Below the pieces are notes generated by a model, which was given only the letters and a program-made list of their open reading frames with translations, was not told the DNA's origin and did no database searches. Below are positions 5,959 to 12,457 of a DNA stretch of 20,706 nucleotides, piece after piece. This DNA is from a virus: IMG/VR virus record IMGVR_UViG_3300043313_001055, positions 1 to 20,706 of that record; one strand, given 5' to 3'. Made by a program: the position numbers and the translations under genes. Positions within the stretch are counted from its first letter, which is position 1. Each line of letters opens with the position of its first letter.

Positions 5959-6266
5959 TGGCTTGCTCCTGGCAGGATGTTACGGTCGTCAATATACGCC
6001 GCATAGAGCGGCTTACCTAGCTGAATCTCGCGGTAAGGAACACGGTGCAGCTTCAACCAGGCTTCTACCATTTCGTAGTCGGACCACGGCCGACTACTGT
6101 GAATGATGATCTTATATCCTTTACGCACGGCTTCATGGAGCTTAACCCAATTAACCTTGATAGGTTTCCCGATACCCTCTTCCGGGTAGACGCTCTCGGC
6201 GAGCGTCCCGTCTAGATCGACGCCGATCCAGAGTAGATCATCCCTAGGTGGTATGTAGAAAGTCAC
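5940..6266 (-). CDS. HAD-superfamily phosphatase
   Basis: 108 residues from GTG 6266, chosen because GGAAGG lies six bases upstream and the start overlaps the upstream stop (GTGA). Seen motifs: DLDGT with Asp17 (nucleophile) and Asp19, HSSRP (motif II), GKPLYAAYIDDR with Lys85 and Asp93/Asp94 (motif III). This is a minimal HAD fold without a cap domain, typical of phage or polynucleotide-kinase-associated phosphatases. The substrate is unknown; nucleotide or nucleic-acid 3'-phosphate ends are reasonable guesses because of the replication context. Family assignment is firm. Confidence 0.85.
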   Translation of the reverse strand: MTFYIPPRDDLLWIGVDLDGTLAESVYPEEGIGKPIKVNWVKLHEAVRKGYKIIIHSSRPWSDYEMVEAWLKLHRVPYREIQLGKPLYAAYIDDRNILPGASQWTPAT

Positions 6267-6433
6267 GCCCAACCTTCCCACTCGATATCATATTGACGTA
6301 GAGATTCCTCTGTTACTCCCTCAGACTGACGCGCCGACTCTCGGCAGTCCTCGCACCGACTGTACCGCCAGTCGGGATCTAGTTCTTCGTAGCAGACATC
6401 ACAGAGTCGCACCGTTTCGTTAAACGGATTCAT
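6263..6433 (-). CDS. Small zinc-ribbon protein, 56 aa
   Basis: Cys11, Cys14, Cys27 and Cys30 (RLCDVCYEEL ... SRCEDCRESARQ) form a C-x2-C-x12-C-x2-C ribbon, followed by an acidic C-terminal helix (GVTEESLRQYDIEWEGWA). Start uncertain: ATG 6433 (weak GGGG upstream) is preferred; ATG 6448 gives five more residues. Its 3' end overlaps the HAD start by four bases, so the two are probably co-translated. No function recognised. Confidence 0.6.
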   Translation of the reverse strand: MNPFNETVRLCDVCYEELDPDWRYSRCEDCRESARQSEGVTEESLRQYDIEWEGWA

Positions 6434-6599
6434 GGAAGTACCCCGCATGCATATCCATCTGACGAAGCTCTTCCTGCTGTTCTGCAGGCGTAAGTGATAC
6501 CCAATAGTCTATCCATCCGCGACAGGCGTTACAGAGCATCTGGTTGGTGCGCTCATAGAGCACGTCTGTATTGTTGAAACAGATTTCACAGGTGTTCAC
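6420..6599 (-). CDS. Small zinc-ribbon protein, 59 aa
   Basis: GTG at 6599 overlaps the upstream stop (GTGA). Cys4, Cys7, Cys23 and Cys26 (TCEICFNN ... LCNACRGW) give a C-x2-C-x15-C-x2-C ribbon right at the N-terminus, followed by a helical tail (PAEQQEELRQMDMHAG). Tandem position with two other four-Cys ribbon genes (5737 and 6263) suggests duplication or parallel adaptor roles, though the sequences have diverged. Too short to be picked up by a 60-residue cut-off. Function unknown. Confidence 0.6.
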   Translation of the reverse strand: MNTCEICFNNTDVLYERTNQMLCNACRGWIDYWVSLTPAEQQEELRQMDMHAGYFHESV

Positions 6600-6784
6600 A
6601 ACGCCGCCAAATGCGCTTTAGCTGCTTCGAGACCAGCCACCCAACCCTCGTGCTTACCTTGCAGATATTTAGCCAGCAGGGTCGCCTCGGTGGTTCGGTA
6701 GCCCTCTTTGTAGCCATCCTCATACCCCACGTAATAATCACCGCTGAACATGGCTGGCTGCACGCCTTCGGTCGGTTCGGACAT
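6596..6784 (-). CDS. Small helical protein, 62 aa
   Basis: ATG 6784 overlaps the upstream stop (TAATG) and has AAAGGA upstream. The sequence has a Gly/Tyr-rich DYYVGYEDGYKEGY segment followed by a helix (TTEATLLAKYLQGKHEGWVAGLEAAKAHL). The spaced YxxGYxDGYxxGY pattern is common in small phage proteins near replication genes. No Cys, no membrane segment, no known function. Confidence 0.6.
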   Translation of the reverse strand: MSEPTEGVQPAMFSGDYYVGYEDGYKEGYRTTEATLLAKYLQGKHEGWVAGLEAAKAHLAAL

Positions 6785-7401
6785 TACTGGTCCTTTGTTA
6801 GATATTGAGCGTGAGCATTGGTGATGACGTGACGTCGCCCGATGTACGGGCGAGAACCGCCAAGTTCATTCAGCAATAAGCTTAAAGCTTCCTCGTCGGA
6901 CGGATTTTTTCGCAAAATATTTTTCGCCCATGTTGGAATTTTCTCCAGCCCAGAGCGAACGTCAACAACCATTACCAGCAGGTTGTTGCCCTCCTGCGGT
7001 GGGCGAGTCCGCTTGGTGTAGCTGTTCTGCTCAGCGTCGCTTTCGTCACCAGTAAATGTTTCATCGAAGGCTAGCGGTATTAAATCTTCAAGAAGCGCCG
7101 ATGAATACCACTGTACGTCTTCGATAGCGTAGCCGCTCCGGTCTGCTTTCTCCCGCTCGGCATAACCACGTGATACGTCAAGCATAGAGAAAAATATACG
7201 CGTGGTTTGCTGTGGGTTGGAACGTAGCCACTTGCGGACCTTTTTCTCCCCACCGGAGACCAGCCAAAGTCGAATCTCTTGGCACGCGTCCTCATATTCG
7301 ACACCCCATTCGCGGTACTTGCGTGCCGTCCAGCTGGCCGCTCTGGCAACGAACAGTTCCATATCGGAGTACGTGTAATGTTTTCTGGCTTTCTCTGGCA
7401 T
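6784..7401 (-). CDS. Sigma-factor-like (sigma-70 region 2-like) protein
   Basis: 205 residues. Region 2-like features: a basic helix with AARSWTARKYREW-type spacing, then YEDACQEIRLWLVSGGE, the acidic-Gln-Glu motif of sigma region 2, and a long helix RGYAEREKADRSGYAIEDVQWYSSALLEDLIP, which is shared by an actinophage family annotated as sigma-like HTH proteins. A low-complexity linker and VDVRSGLEKIP follow. The expected region 4 helix-turn-helix is not clear; the C-terminal SYIG-like end (LGGSRPYIGRRHVITNAHAQYL) is odd. It may direct host RNA polymerase to phage promoters. ATG 7401 has GGAG upstream at moderate distance. Confidence 0.5.
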   Translation of the reverse strand: MPEKARKHYTYSDMELFVARAASWTARKYREWGVEYEDACQEIRLWLVSGGEKKVRKWLRSNPQQTTRIFFSMLDVSRGYAEREKADRSGYAIEDVQWYSSALLEDLIPLAFDETFTGDESDAEQNSYTKRTRPPQEGNNLLVMVVDVRSGLEKIPTWAKNILRKNPSDEEALSLLLNELGGSRPYIGRRHVITNAHAQYLTKDQ

Positions 7402-7423
7402 GGCTACTCCAATATGGTAGGTA

Positions 7424-7837
7424 TCATCTCCTAGCGGTCTGAATCACTGGCACACCTGCCGCTATAGCTAAGTCTACCATATTCTGCGTCCCCTTGCCTC
7501 CGGGAAAAGCCATAACTTCGTCCGGGTTGAACGAGGAGAGCATATCCTGATTGCGATAGACCCCGGCCGTAGGACAATAAGTAGTCGTGAGTCCCTGATG
7601 CGAACGCCGATGATTAGGAGCGCAGGCTTCACGGCAAGGTCCATTCCAGTTGGCATTGACGGTGGCTAGAATAATATCTGGGTGCCGTAGACCCCACAGT
7701 CTGATCCAGGTGTCCGCTCCCGGTGCCCCACCCTCCACCAGCGTGGTGATATTGAACTCCCGGTGGTACAGGTCCAGGCGGTGGAACACATACGCCTGAT
7801 CGGTGTAGTCACGACCACCGCAACCTAGCAGAATCAT
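7424..7837 (-). CDS. SLOG-fold protein (DUF2493, YspA/cpYpsA-related)
   Basis: 137 residues; ATG 7837 overlaps the exonuclease stop (ATGA) and has GGGAG upstream. Signature blocks: GCGGRDYTD at 6-13, TLVEGGAPGADTW near 32-44, GVYRNQDML, and AFPGGKGTQNMVDLAIAAGVPV near the C-terminus. This is the DUF2493 group of the SLOG superfamily, a Rossmann-like fold that binds nucleotides or nucleotide-derived ligands and is linked to stress and conflict systems. Its role in phages is unknown. It sits between the exonuclease and the sigma-like gene in the same leftward operon. Confidence 0.85.
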   Translation of the reverse strand: MILLGCGGRDYTDQAYVFHRLDLYHREFNITTLVEGGAPGADTWIRLWGLRHPDIILATVNANWNGPCREACAPNHRRSHQGLTTTYCPTAGVYRNQDMLSSFNPDEVMAFPGGKGTQNMVDLAIAAGVPVIQTARR

Positions 7838-8598
7838 CCGATACTCCCAATCTTAACCAAAGCCTCTGCCTTGCTGCCGGTGCCCCAGGCACCGCAGCTA
7901 CCACAATGATAGCGCGGATACTTACCCCGCTGCGTATACCTGTGCCCCTCGCGGACAAGCTTCGTGCTTCCGCAGTGGCTGCAGGCATCCGGTAGGATGC
8001 CAACCTCGTCCGAATAAAGGTTGACGTTCGGATGGTTTTTGATCCATGGCTTCACCCGTAAGTATAGTTTCTCTTCTATGCGTACGTCACGCATGCAGTA
8101 CCGCATCATCTTAGCCCAGGCTACAACGTCGCCCGCCATGGCCTTGAGCCATGTCTCCATCTCCACGTGGCCCTTCGCGGGAAGGCCCACCTCTGGCAGG
8201 ATGTAGGCTAACTTATTAGACGTGAATCTGAAACGGTTGCGCATGACGCGCAGTAAGTCAATCTCCTGGAACGGAGCAGGCGGTGAATATCCGGCGACCC
8301 AAAGCTCCCGCCGAAGGTGGGGGACGTCGAAGGATGTTCCATTGTAGTGTACGAGGATATCCGCTTCGCTAAGTAGTGAGTGCGCGGCGTCAAGCATCTC
8401 TCTTGTGCTCTGATGGTATTCAGAGAAGAACATAACATCGCGTTCCCCTAACCACTTCGCCGCAAAACAACAAACCCTGGCGGACTCCATAAGAGCCGCC
8501 AGGGAGACGTTCTGTTTGAATAGCCCATAGATAGCACCGACATTAGGGAACAGTTCGATATCTATCGTGAGTATCTTAGGGCCATTCATTATACTCAT
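7834..8598 (-). CDS. DnaQ-like 3'-5' exonuclease with C-terminal zinc ribbon
   Basis: 254 residues; ATG 8598 overlaps the upstream stop (AAATGA). Exonuclease motifs: ExoI TIDIE (Asp13, Glu15), ExoII HYNGTSFD (Asp91), ExoIII YCMRDVRIEEKL (Tyr167, Asp171), the DEDDy arrangement of proofreading-type exonucleases. Residues 203-240 form a four-Cys ribbon (ACSHCGS Cys206/Cys209, HCGSCGAWG Cys232/Cys235), which is not part of the basic exonuclease fold and probably binds DNA or a partner. With no polymerase in view it may act as a stand-alone proofreading or recombination nuclease. Confidence in nuclease activity is high. Confidence 0.83.
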   Translation of the reverse strand: MSIMNGPKILTIDIELFPNVGAIYGLFKQNVSLAALMESARVCCFAAKWLGERDVMFFSEYHQSTREMLDAAHSLLSEADILVHYNGTSFDVPHLRRELWVAGYSPPAPFQEIDLLRVMRNRFRFTSNKLAYILPEVGLPAKGHVEMETWLKAMAGDVVAWAKMMRYCMRDVRIEEKLYLRVKPWIKNHPNVNLYSDEVGILPDACSHCGSTKLVREGHRYTQRGKYPRYHCGSCGAWGTGSKAEALVKIGSIG

Positions 8599-8741
8599 TT
8601 CTTTTTCTTACCGAAGAAGCCCTTCTTCTTTGGCTCTGGCTTAGGCCAGATCTTCATACCTTTTTCTTGATACGGCTCTTCTCTGCGGGAGTCAGTAACA
8701 GTATACCACTTAGTCCGCTTGGACGGCCTACCTTTAGGCAC
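8595..8741 (-). CDS. Small basic protein, 48 aa
   Basis: GTG at 8741 has GGAGAG eight bases upstream, and the stop overlaps the exonuclease start (ATGA). The product is very basic: N-terminal KGRPSKRTKW, an EEPYQEK middle, and a Lys-rich PKKKGFFGKKKK tail, as in nucleic-acid-binding peptides. It is missed by a 60-residue length filter but the ribosome site and tight junctions at both ends support it. No family recognised. Confidence 0.65.
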   Translation of the reverse strand: MPKGRPSKRTKWYTVTDSRREEPYQEKGMKIWPKPEPKKKGFFGKKKK

Positions 8742-8931
8742 TGTCTAAACTCTCCGGGTCGTCAGCGAAGTCCTCGCAAGCTTCCCATCCCGACATGAAG
8801 AACACTTTAATCAGGGCTACGAATGCTTCATCTTTTCTGTATTCGGGATCAACTCTGTACTGTATGAACCTGTCGAATGCCCTCTCTCCAGGAGTACGGC
8901 CCAGCTTCGCCAGGTCAACCACGTCAGGCAT
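8734..8931 (-). CDS. Small acidic helical protein, 65 aa
   Basis: ATG 8931 (rather than an upstream GTG) has GAGGT five bases before it and lies eight bases inside the preceding gene. All-helical and acidic: PGERAFDRFIQYRV, DEAFVALIKVFFMSGWEACEDFADDPESLDSA. A single Cys and a hydrophobic FVALIKVFFMSGW helix. No recognised family. Its 3' end overlaps the next start by eight bases. Confidence 0.6.
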   Translation of the reverse strand: MPDVVDLAKLGRTPGERAFDRFIQYRVDPEYRKDEAFVALIKVFFMSGWEACEDFADDPESLDSA

Positions 8932-9157
8932 CACATACCTCACACTTCACTTCTAGATGCAGTCGATCGTAACCTTCTTCGAACCTATTCGTACCGGTCC
9001 AGACAGCTTCATGTCCTTCCGGACACTTAGCATTATACTGCATCGTGGTGTAATGATGGTTCAGGTATGCACCAGTGTAGTAGTTACGGGTGGACGGTGC
9101 GAGTGACGAGGGGTCCCTGACTCCCCATCCGTAGAACACTGGTGCTATACCCGTCAT
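8924..9157 (-). CDS. Small protein with C-terminal four-residue zinc site
   Basis: 77 residues from ATG 9157, chosen because GAGGAG sits four bases upstream; a TTG at 9169 is the alternative. The N-terminal half is Tyr/Asn-rich and uncharged (APSTRNYYTGAYLNHHYTTMQYNA), the C-terminal half has CPEGHEAVW and VKCEVCDA, giving Cys/His/Cys/Cys ligands of a small zinc ribbon. No recognised function. Follows the G5/transglycosylase gene by eight bases. Confidence 0.6.
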   Translation of the reverse strand: MTGIAPVFYGWGVRDPSSLAPSTRNYYTGAYLNHHYTTMQYNAKCPEGHEAVWTGTNRFEEGYDRLHLEVKCEVCDA

Positions 9158-9165
9158 CTTACTCC

Positions 9166-9948
9166 TCAATACCAGTTAACGGCGAGTTCGTGAGCCCAAG
9201 CTCCGCAAGGACTCCCGTAAACACCTGCAATGTATCCCAATCCCCAGACGATCTGGGTACGTGGATTAGTTTGCCAATCTGCTCCAGCTGACGCCATCTT
9301 ACTACCCGGCAGTGACTGGGGAATTCCGTAAGCACCACTTGGGTTGTAAGCGTAAACGTTCCACCCGGACTCATGTTCCCAAAGCTGATCGAGACAGGAC
9401 CACTGCCCTGCGGCGACCATGGATTCTGCGATACTGCGAGGGTCCCCCCCGCTATAGGCAGGTACAGGGACAGGCTGTAGCACGGCTGGCGGTGCGGGCT
9501 GACTAGGGTTAGATACTGTAGCTGCCGGTACAGGTGTTGGTGCAGGCGGTGGCGGCGGAGGTGGTGTGACATATTTACCTACCGAGACAACCTTTACCGT
9601 TGGTTTGACAACCGTATGCACAATGTGCTCACGCTTGTCTATGTGTCCAGTGGTGTAATGGACCAGAAAAGCATCCTTGATGTAACCTGGCTTGCCCGGC
9701 GTGACTATCTTCGTATGGTTGATAGCCAAACTGTAGTCAGGTTTTAGAACGGTTTTTACTGGGAGAATTTTTTTGAAGGTCTCAACATTTTTGTAGTGTA
9801 CGACGGGCGGGAGTAAAAGATTCCCCGTCCAGGCGACTGGCTTGTAAGGAACATTAAGAGAGTAAGAACTTCCCCCGACCAGTACACCAACCATCAGCAG
9901 GATGCCGATCACCCAAACGATCGCCAGCCTGCGGAGGCTGGTACCCAT
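9166..9948 (-). CDS. Membrane-anchored G5-domain lytic transglycosylase (lysozyme-like)
   Basis: 260 residues. Hydrophobic residues 8-26 form a signal anchor. Residues about 52-126 (LVHYTTGHIDKREHIVHTVV and VVSVGKYV) resemble a G5 domain. Residues 128-165 are a Pro-rich linker with seven or more consecutive Pro. Residues 170-260 form a lysozyme/transglycosylase-like domain of actinobacterial type: catalytic candidate Glu193 in HESGWN, then SGAYGIPQSLPGSKM, GADWQTNP, TQIVWGLGYI, and the terminal WY; Cys185 and Cys248 may pair. The design resembles resuscitation-promoting factors. It cleaves peptidoglycan outside the membrane. It lies inside the replication operon (start overlaps upstream stop, TAATG), an unusual place for a cell-wall enzyme. 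Confidence 0.85.
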   Translation of the reverse strand: MGTSLRRLAIVWVIGILLMVGVLVGGSSYSLNVPYKPVAWTGNLLLPPVVHYKNVETFKKILPVKTVLKPDYSLAINHTKIVTPGKPGYIKDAFLVHYTTGHIDKREHIVHTVVKPTVKVVSVGKYVTPPPPPPPAPTPVPAATVSNPSQPAPPAVLQPVPVPAYSGGDPRSIAESMVAAGQWSCLDQLWEHESGWNVYAYNPSGAYGIPQSLPGSKMASAGADWQTNPRTQIVWGLGYIAGVYGSPCGAWAHELAVNWY

Positions 9949-10289
9949 TACGCTCCAGAGAAATGATCGTAAGTCGTAACTTCGTCCTTACGCTCCACCG
10001 GGGCACCTTGCACTGGACGCTGCTCGACGTCACTCACCTTAAAACCCTTAAGGGGGCGGACATCGGTGTGAGAGATTGGTGCGGTCGTGGTGTCAGTGCC
10101 ACCGCCGACGTTAGCCACGTAAACGACAAGGTTGTTGGGCTCATCCCACGTCACGATCGTGGCGACTAGGCCACGATTGACCACAACCTCATCACCAACG
10201 GCAAACTGTGGTTTGCCTTCCTGTACCGGCGCGTCGGTGACGCGAGTCTGCTCGTCCTCGCTCTTGACTGCCTTCTTTTCCTCGGTCAT
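9948..10289 (-). CDS. SH3/KOW-like beta-barrel protein, 113 aa
   Basis: ATG 10289 has AAAGGA seven bases upstream. Residues 1-25 are charged and flexible; residues 28-80 read as a small beta barrel (FAVGDEVVVNRGLVATIVTW, NNLVVYVANVGGG, ISHTDVRPL), reminiscent of SH3 or KOW-type modules that bind nucleic acid or protein, and the tail is again charged. No catalytic motif. The neighbouring Toprim gene ends four bases inside its start. Barrel call is inference from pattern only. Confidence 0.55.
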   Translation of the reverse strand: MTEEKKAVKSEDEQTRVTDAPVQEGKPQFAVGDEVVVNRGLVATIVTWDEPNNLVVYVANVGGGTDTTTAPISHTDVRPLKGFKVSDVEQRPVQGAPVERKDEVTTYDHFSGA

Positions 10290-10933
10290 TCTGTGATCCT
10301 TTCGAGAAATTCGTAAACCCCTCGGTCTACGATGTAGGAGTTGGCATCCAATCCATCTCCTAATTGTACCACCCTGGCGGTGTTCCCAATCGACTGGGCC
10401 ACGGCCTTCGCTGCATCCTTGCCAGGCTGGTCACCGTCCGCGATGACGATAACCTCCGGGATACCCTCGAAGCACAACGGCCAATATTCGTTGCCGTTGC
10501 TGGTCCAGGTGGACGCACCTGGATAGCCGACAGCTGGGATGTCACACAGGGCTTCGACGCTGATCGCGTCAAGTTCACCTTCGGTGATGACTACTACGTC
10601 CGTGGCACGGATGAGCGTTTGGGCGTTGTACAGCTGGTGCTTGACCCCCGGCTCGTAAAGGTACTTCTTACAGTTCAACCCCTCCTCCTTGTGATCACCG
10701 TGGGACAGGTTGACGCAACCATACTTGAACCCGACAACCCCGCTAGGGGTGAGGTACGGGATCGACAGTCTATGGATGAACTCACCCTCGGTGACGCAAC
10801 CTAGACGGAAGACGTCTGCTATCTCTTTCGAGATGCCACGCATCTCTAAGTAGGGAACCACTTCGATCACGTTCTGATAGTACAGCCAAGAGCGGTCCGT
10901 GAGGACCGCCTTGCGTTCGTCGGTCAAGACCAC
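10286..10933 (-). CDS. dnaG-like: DnaG-type primase Toprim protein
   Basis: 215 residues from GTG 10933 with AAGGGAG five bases upstream. The N-terminal region (PYLEMRGISKEIADVFRLG) is the typical primase linker, followed by SIPYLTPSGVVGFKYG and KYLYEPG. Toprim residues: Glu118 in VITEGELDA, and Asp166 and Asp168 in IADGDQPGKDAA, with a later GLDANSY. The helicase-binding part of bacterial DnaG is absent. It makes RNA primers for lagging-strand replication together with the separately encoded CHC2 zinc-finger protein whose gene overlaps it by ten bases. Confidence 0.87.
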   Translation of the reverse strand: MVLTDERKAVLTDRSWLYYQNVIEVVPYLEMRGISKEIADVFRLGCVTEGEFIHRLSIPYLTPSGVVGFKYGCVNLSHGDHKEEGLNCKKYLYEPGVKHQLYNAQTLIRATDVVVITEGELDAISVEALCDIPAVGYPGASTWTSNGNEYWPLCFEGIPEVIVIADGDQPGKDAAKAVAQSIGNTARVVQLGDGLDANSYIVDRGVYEFLERITE

Positions 10934-11256
10934 ATTAGCTCCCTTGCGAACAACTCGGAACGGCGGGGTCTCTTGCTCTCACTTACCCTACCACCCCCAA
11001 GATCATGCAGACGGGTCACAGTCTCAGAGTGATCCAACCGAAGCTGCTGCTTCAGCAGGCTGTAGGAGTTCCCACGGACGCCACAGGCCATGCAGCTGAA
11101 GGCGTTCGCTTGGTGATTTACGCTCGCGCTCTTGATGTGGTCCTCGTGAAAGGGGCAGTGCATCCGGACCCAGCCATGGCCCGAAGGGATAGCCATGTCC
11201 GTAAACATTGAAAGAACTTCGTCTATTGAGCATTCACTCTTCGTCTCTGCTGGCAT
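10924..11256 (-). CDS. dnaG-like: CHC2 zinc-finger part of split DnaG primase
   Basis: 110 residues from ATG 11256; a TTG at 11295 preceded by GGAGGG is the alternative start and adds 13 residues. Metal site: Cys34-Pro-Phe-His37 and Cys55-x2-Cys58 in HCPFHEDHIKSASVN and AFSCMACGVRGNSYSLL, the CHC2 pattern of DnaG primases that recognises template DNA. The Toprim part is the next gene in another frame, with a ten-base overlap, so the primase is split into two subunits rather than broken. Basic C-terminus (KRPRRSELFAR). Confidence 0.87.
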   Translation of the reverse strand: MPAETKSECSIDEVLSMFTDMAIPSGHGWVRMHCPFHEDHIKSASVNHQANAFSCMACGVRGNSYSLLKQQLRLDHSETVTRLHDLGGGRVSESKRPRRSELFARELMWS

Positions 11257-11596
11257 GGTAAAGGGACGTCTCGACTTGCTCACGGAATGTTTCAAGGATC
11301 ACCCTCCAGTCCGCTCCGATAATCTCGGAGATATCATACAGAGACTTGGCGTACAGGCTGATCGCAGTGTGTGCCGTGTACTGGTCCGACACCTTCATTA
11401 CGTCAACAATAGTAGGAGCGTCCTGATCGAGAATGGCCTTGACTCCTGTTAAGACAAGACCCTCGGCTTCCAGGGACTCAAGTAGAGTCTTGTTCTGGCA
11501 GACGGGGCACAGTTCGGGGTCAAGTTCCGATAGCAGGTTCTTTTTGCTGTTGTCGTCCTCAAACTCGTCCATGTTAATCGTCGGTGGCTTGATCAT
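11234..11596 (-). CDS. Hypothetical protein with single CPVC knuckle, 120 aa
   Basis: ATG 11596 has AGAGGAAA upstream. N-terminal acidic DEFEDDNSKKNLLSELDPELCPVCQNKTLLESLE with Cys30 and Cys33, then a mainly helical part (VLTGVKAILDQDAPTIVDVMKVSDQYTAHTAISLYAKSLYDISEIIGADWRVILETF). One CxxC could pair in a dimer. No family recognised. Position between the primase zinc finger and a nuclease suggests a replication accessory protein. Overlaps the downstream zinc-finger gene by 23 bases. Confidence 0.6.
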   Translation of the reverse strand: MIKPPTINMDEFEDDNSKKNLLSELDPELCPVCQNKTLLESLEAEGLVLTGVKAILDQDAPTIVDVMKVSDQYTAHTAISLYAKSLYDISEIIGADWRVILETFREQVETSLYHASRDEE

Positions 11597-11948
11597 ATCT
11601 TTTCCTCTCAGGCGGTAGCAGATTAGCCTTCCTGAGAATAATTATAGCATCAGACAGGGTAATTGCCACGACCCAATCATCTATTCGTTTCTCGCCGTAG
11701 CCGTTCGGCCGCCAAAAAACTAGCGGAAATTTTTTAGGACCTGCATTCTTTTTTGCCTGCCTGAGGGCGGGTAGCAGCTTATCGCTGCCACCGGTCTTCA
11801 CTTCTATAGATAAATCCTTGACGTGCAGGATGTCTTCGCCGGGCAGGCTAGCTGCGCGGGACTCTGCATTAGTGACACCGTGTTTACGTAGAAGATCAGC
11901 CACCATAACCTGGGTGGCTCTCCCACGGAAGACACGGCTACGACTCAT
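11574..11948 (-). CDS. PD-(D/E)XK nuclease, Holliday-junction-resolvase-like
   Basis: 124 residues; ATG 11948 overlaps the preceding stop (TAATG). A helix (GRATQVMVADLLRKHG) is followed by the core Asp39 in GEDILHV and Glu49-Val-Lys51 in LSIEVKTGG, then AKKNAGPKKFPLVFWRPNG, matching archaeal-type resolvase or VRR-like small PD-(D/E)XK nucleases. The enzyme would cut branched DNA during late replication or recombination. The substrate type is inferred from family and context. Confidence 0.72.
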   Translation of the reverse strand: MSRSRVFRGRATQVMVADLLRKHGVTNAESRAASLPGEDILHVKDLSIEVKTGGSDKLLPALRQAKKNAGPKKFPLVFWRPNGYGEKRIDDWVVAITLSDAIIILRKANLLPPERKRYDQATDD

Positions 11949-12103
11949 TAGCCAGGCACCCGGAGCAGTCTACCTTCACGAAGCACCCAAGCGGTTACGT
12001 TACCGAAGCCGTCAGTCTCGCGGGACTGCACCTTCTCACCGGGCCAGCCGGTGCTGGTGTGACAGTCGTCTTTCCACTCGTCATAAGTCCAATCGTCTGT
12101 CAT
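11948..12103 (-). CDS. Small hypothetical protein, 51 aa
   Basis: ATG 12103 has AGGAGGTGGCGGAG upstream. Acidic, with DDWTYDEWKDDC at the start and a strand-like GFGNVTAWVLREGRLLRV. No recognised family. Its stop overlaps the nuclease start (TAATG). First gene after an AT-rich gap that may hold a promoter. Confidence 0.6.
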   Translation of the reverse strand: MTDDWTYDEWKDDCHTSTGWPGEKVQSRETDGFGNVTAWVLREGRLLRVPG

Positions 12104-12199
12104 TTCTCCGCCACCTCCTGGAGAACGCTGCCACTGTCCACGCTAAGCCCTTTTAATCCTCATATATATAAGGGGATTCTCTGTCGATTTATAGCTACC
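12104..12199 (-). promoter_or_regulatory. AT-rich gap, possible promoter for nuclease/primase genes
   Basis: 96 bases without a convincing gene. On the leftward strand TCGACA is followed after 17 bases by TATGAG, inside a TTATATATATGAGG run; an alternative -10 is TATATA. It is the most AT-rich stretch of the leftward block and contains a short CCCTT/AAGGG inverted repeat. A 13-codon frame (GTG to the TGA at the start of the next gene) is too short to call. Weak promoter or unwinding site are both possible. Confidence 0.35.
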
Positions 12200-12457
12200 C
12201 TAGTCCGGGTATAGGGGGACCGTTTTTGAGGCAGTTAGCGTGGACAATTGACGATCTCTGTAAGCTCGCTTCTTGCACATCTCGGAACAGTATTTTGCAC
12301 TCTTTCGTCCAGCTTGGAACTCTTTGTTACATACCTGGCACTCTAGGGTAAGAACCCCCCCGAGGGAGACGGACTTGCCTGACGGCTGCGCCTCCTGTAT
12401 CCTCACCTTACAAGTACAGTAGCCAAAACGTACGTTACAGGCCAGGGAATGCTTCAT
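12200..12457 (-). CDS. Zinc-ribbon protein with two Cys clusters, 85 aa
   Basis: ATG 12457 overlaps the upstream stop (ATGA); its ribosome site is weak. N-terminal HSLACNVRFGYCTC (Cys7, Cys14, Cys16) and a second cluster LECQVCNKEF ... KYCSEMCKKRAYRDRQ (Cys40, Cys43, Cys57, Cys61), a C-x2-C-x13-C-x3-C ribbon followed by a basic helix. The second cluster is typical of small phage DNA-binding ribbons. No specific function recognised. Confidence 0.65.
   Translation of the reverse strand: MKHSLACNVRFGYCTCKVRIQEAQPSGKSVSLGGVLTLECQVCNKEFQAGRKSAKYCSEMCKKRAYRDRQLSTLTASKTVPLYPD

Noticed and set aside
8700-8708. Leftward TGG-TATACT promoter-like site
   Set aside because: Fits the motif but is inside a 48-residue gene and encodes part of it; kept only as support for the motif finding, not as a called promoter.
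9159-9572. Leftward 137-residue frame inside the G5/transglycosylase gene
   Set aside because: Different frame of a gene with a full set of conserved motifs; Pro-rich DNA easily gives long open frames.
10364-10804. Rightward 146-residue frame
   Set aside because: Antisense to the Toprim primase gene, which has clear motifs; no signals support it.
12104-12145. 13-codon leader peptide ending at the start of the 51-residue gene
   Set aside because: A GTG with AAGGG upstream and ATGA overlap is present, but the frame is too short to be supported by sequence alone.
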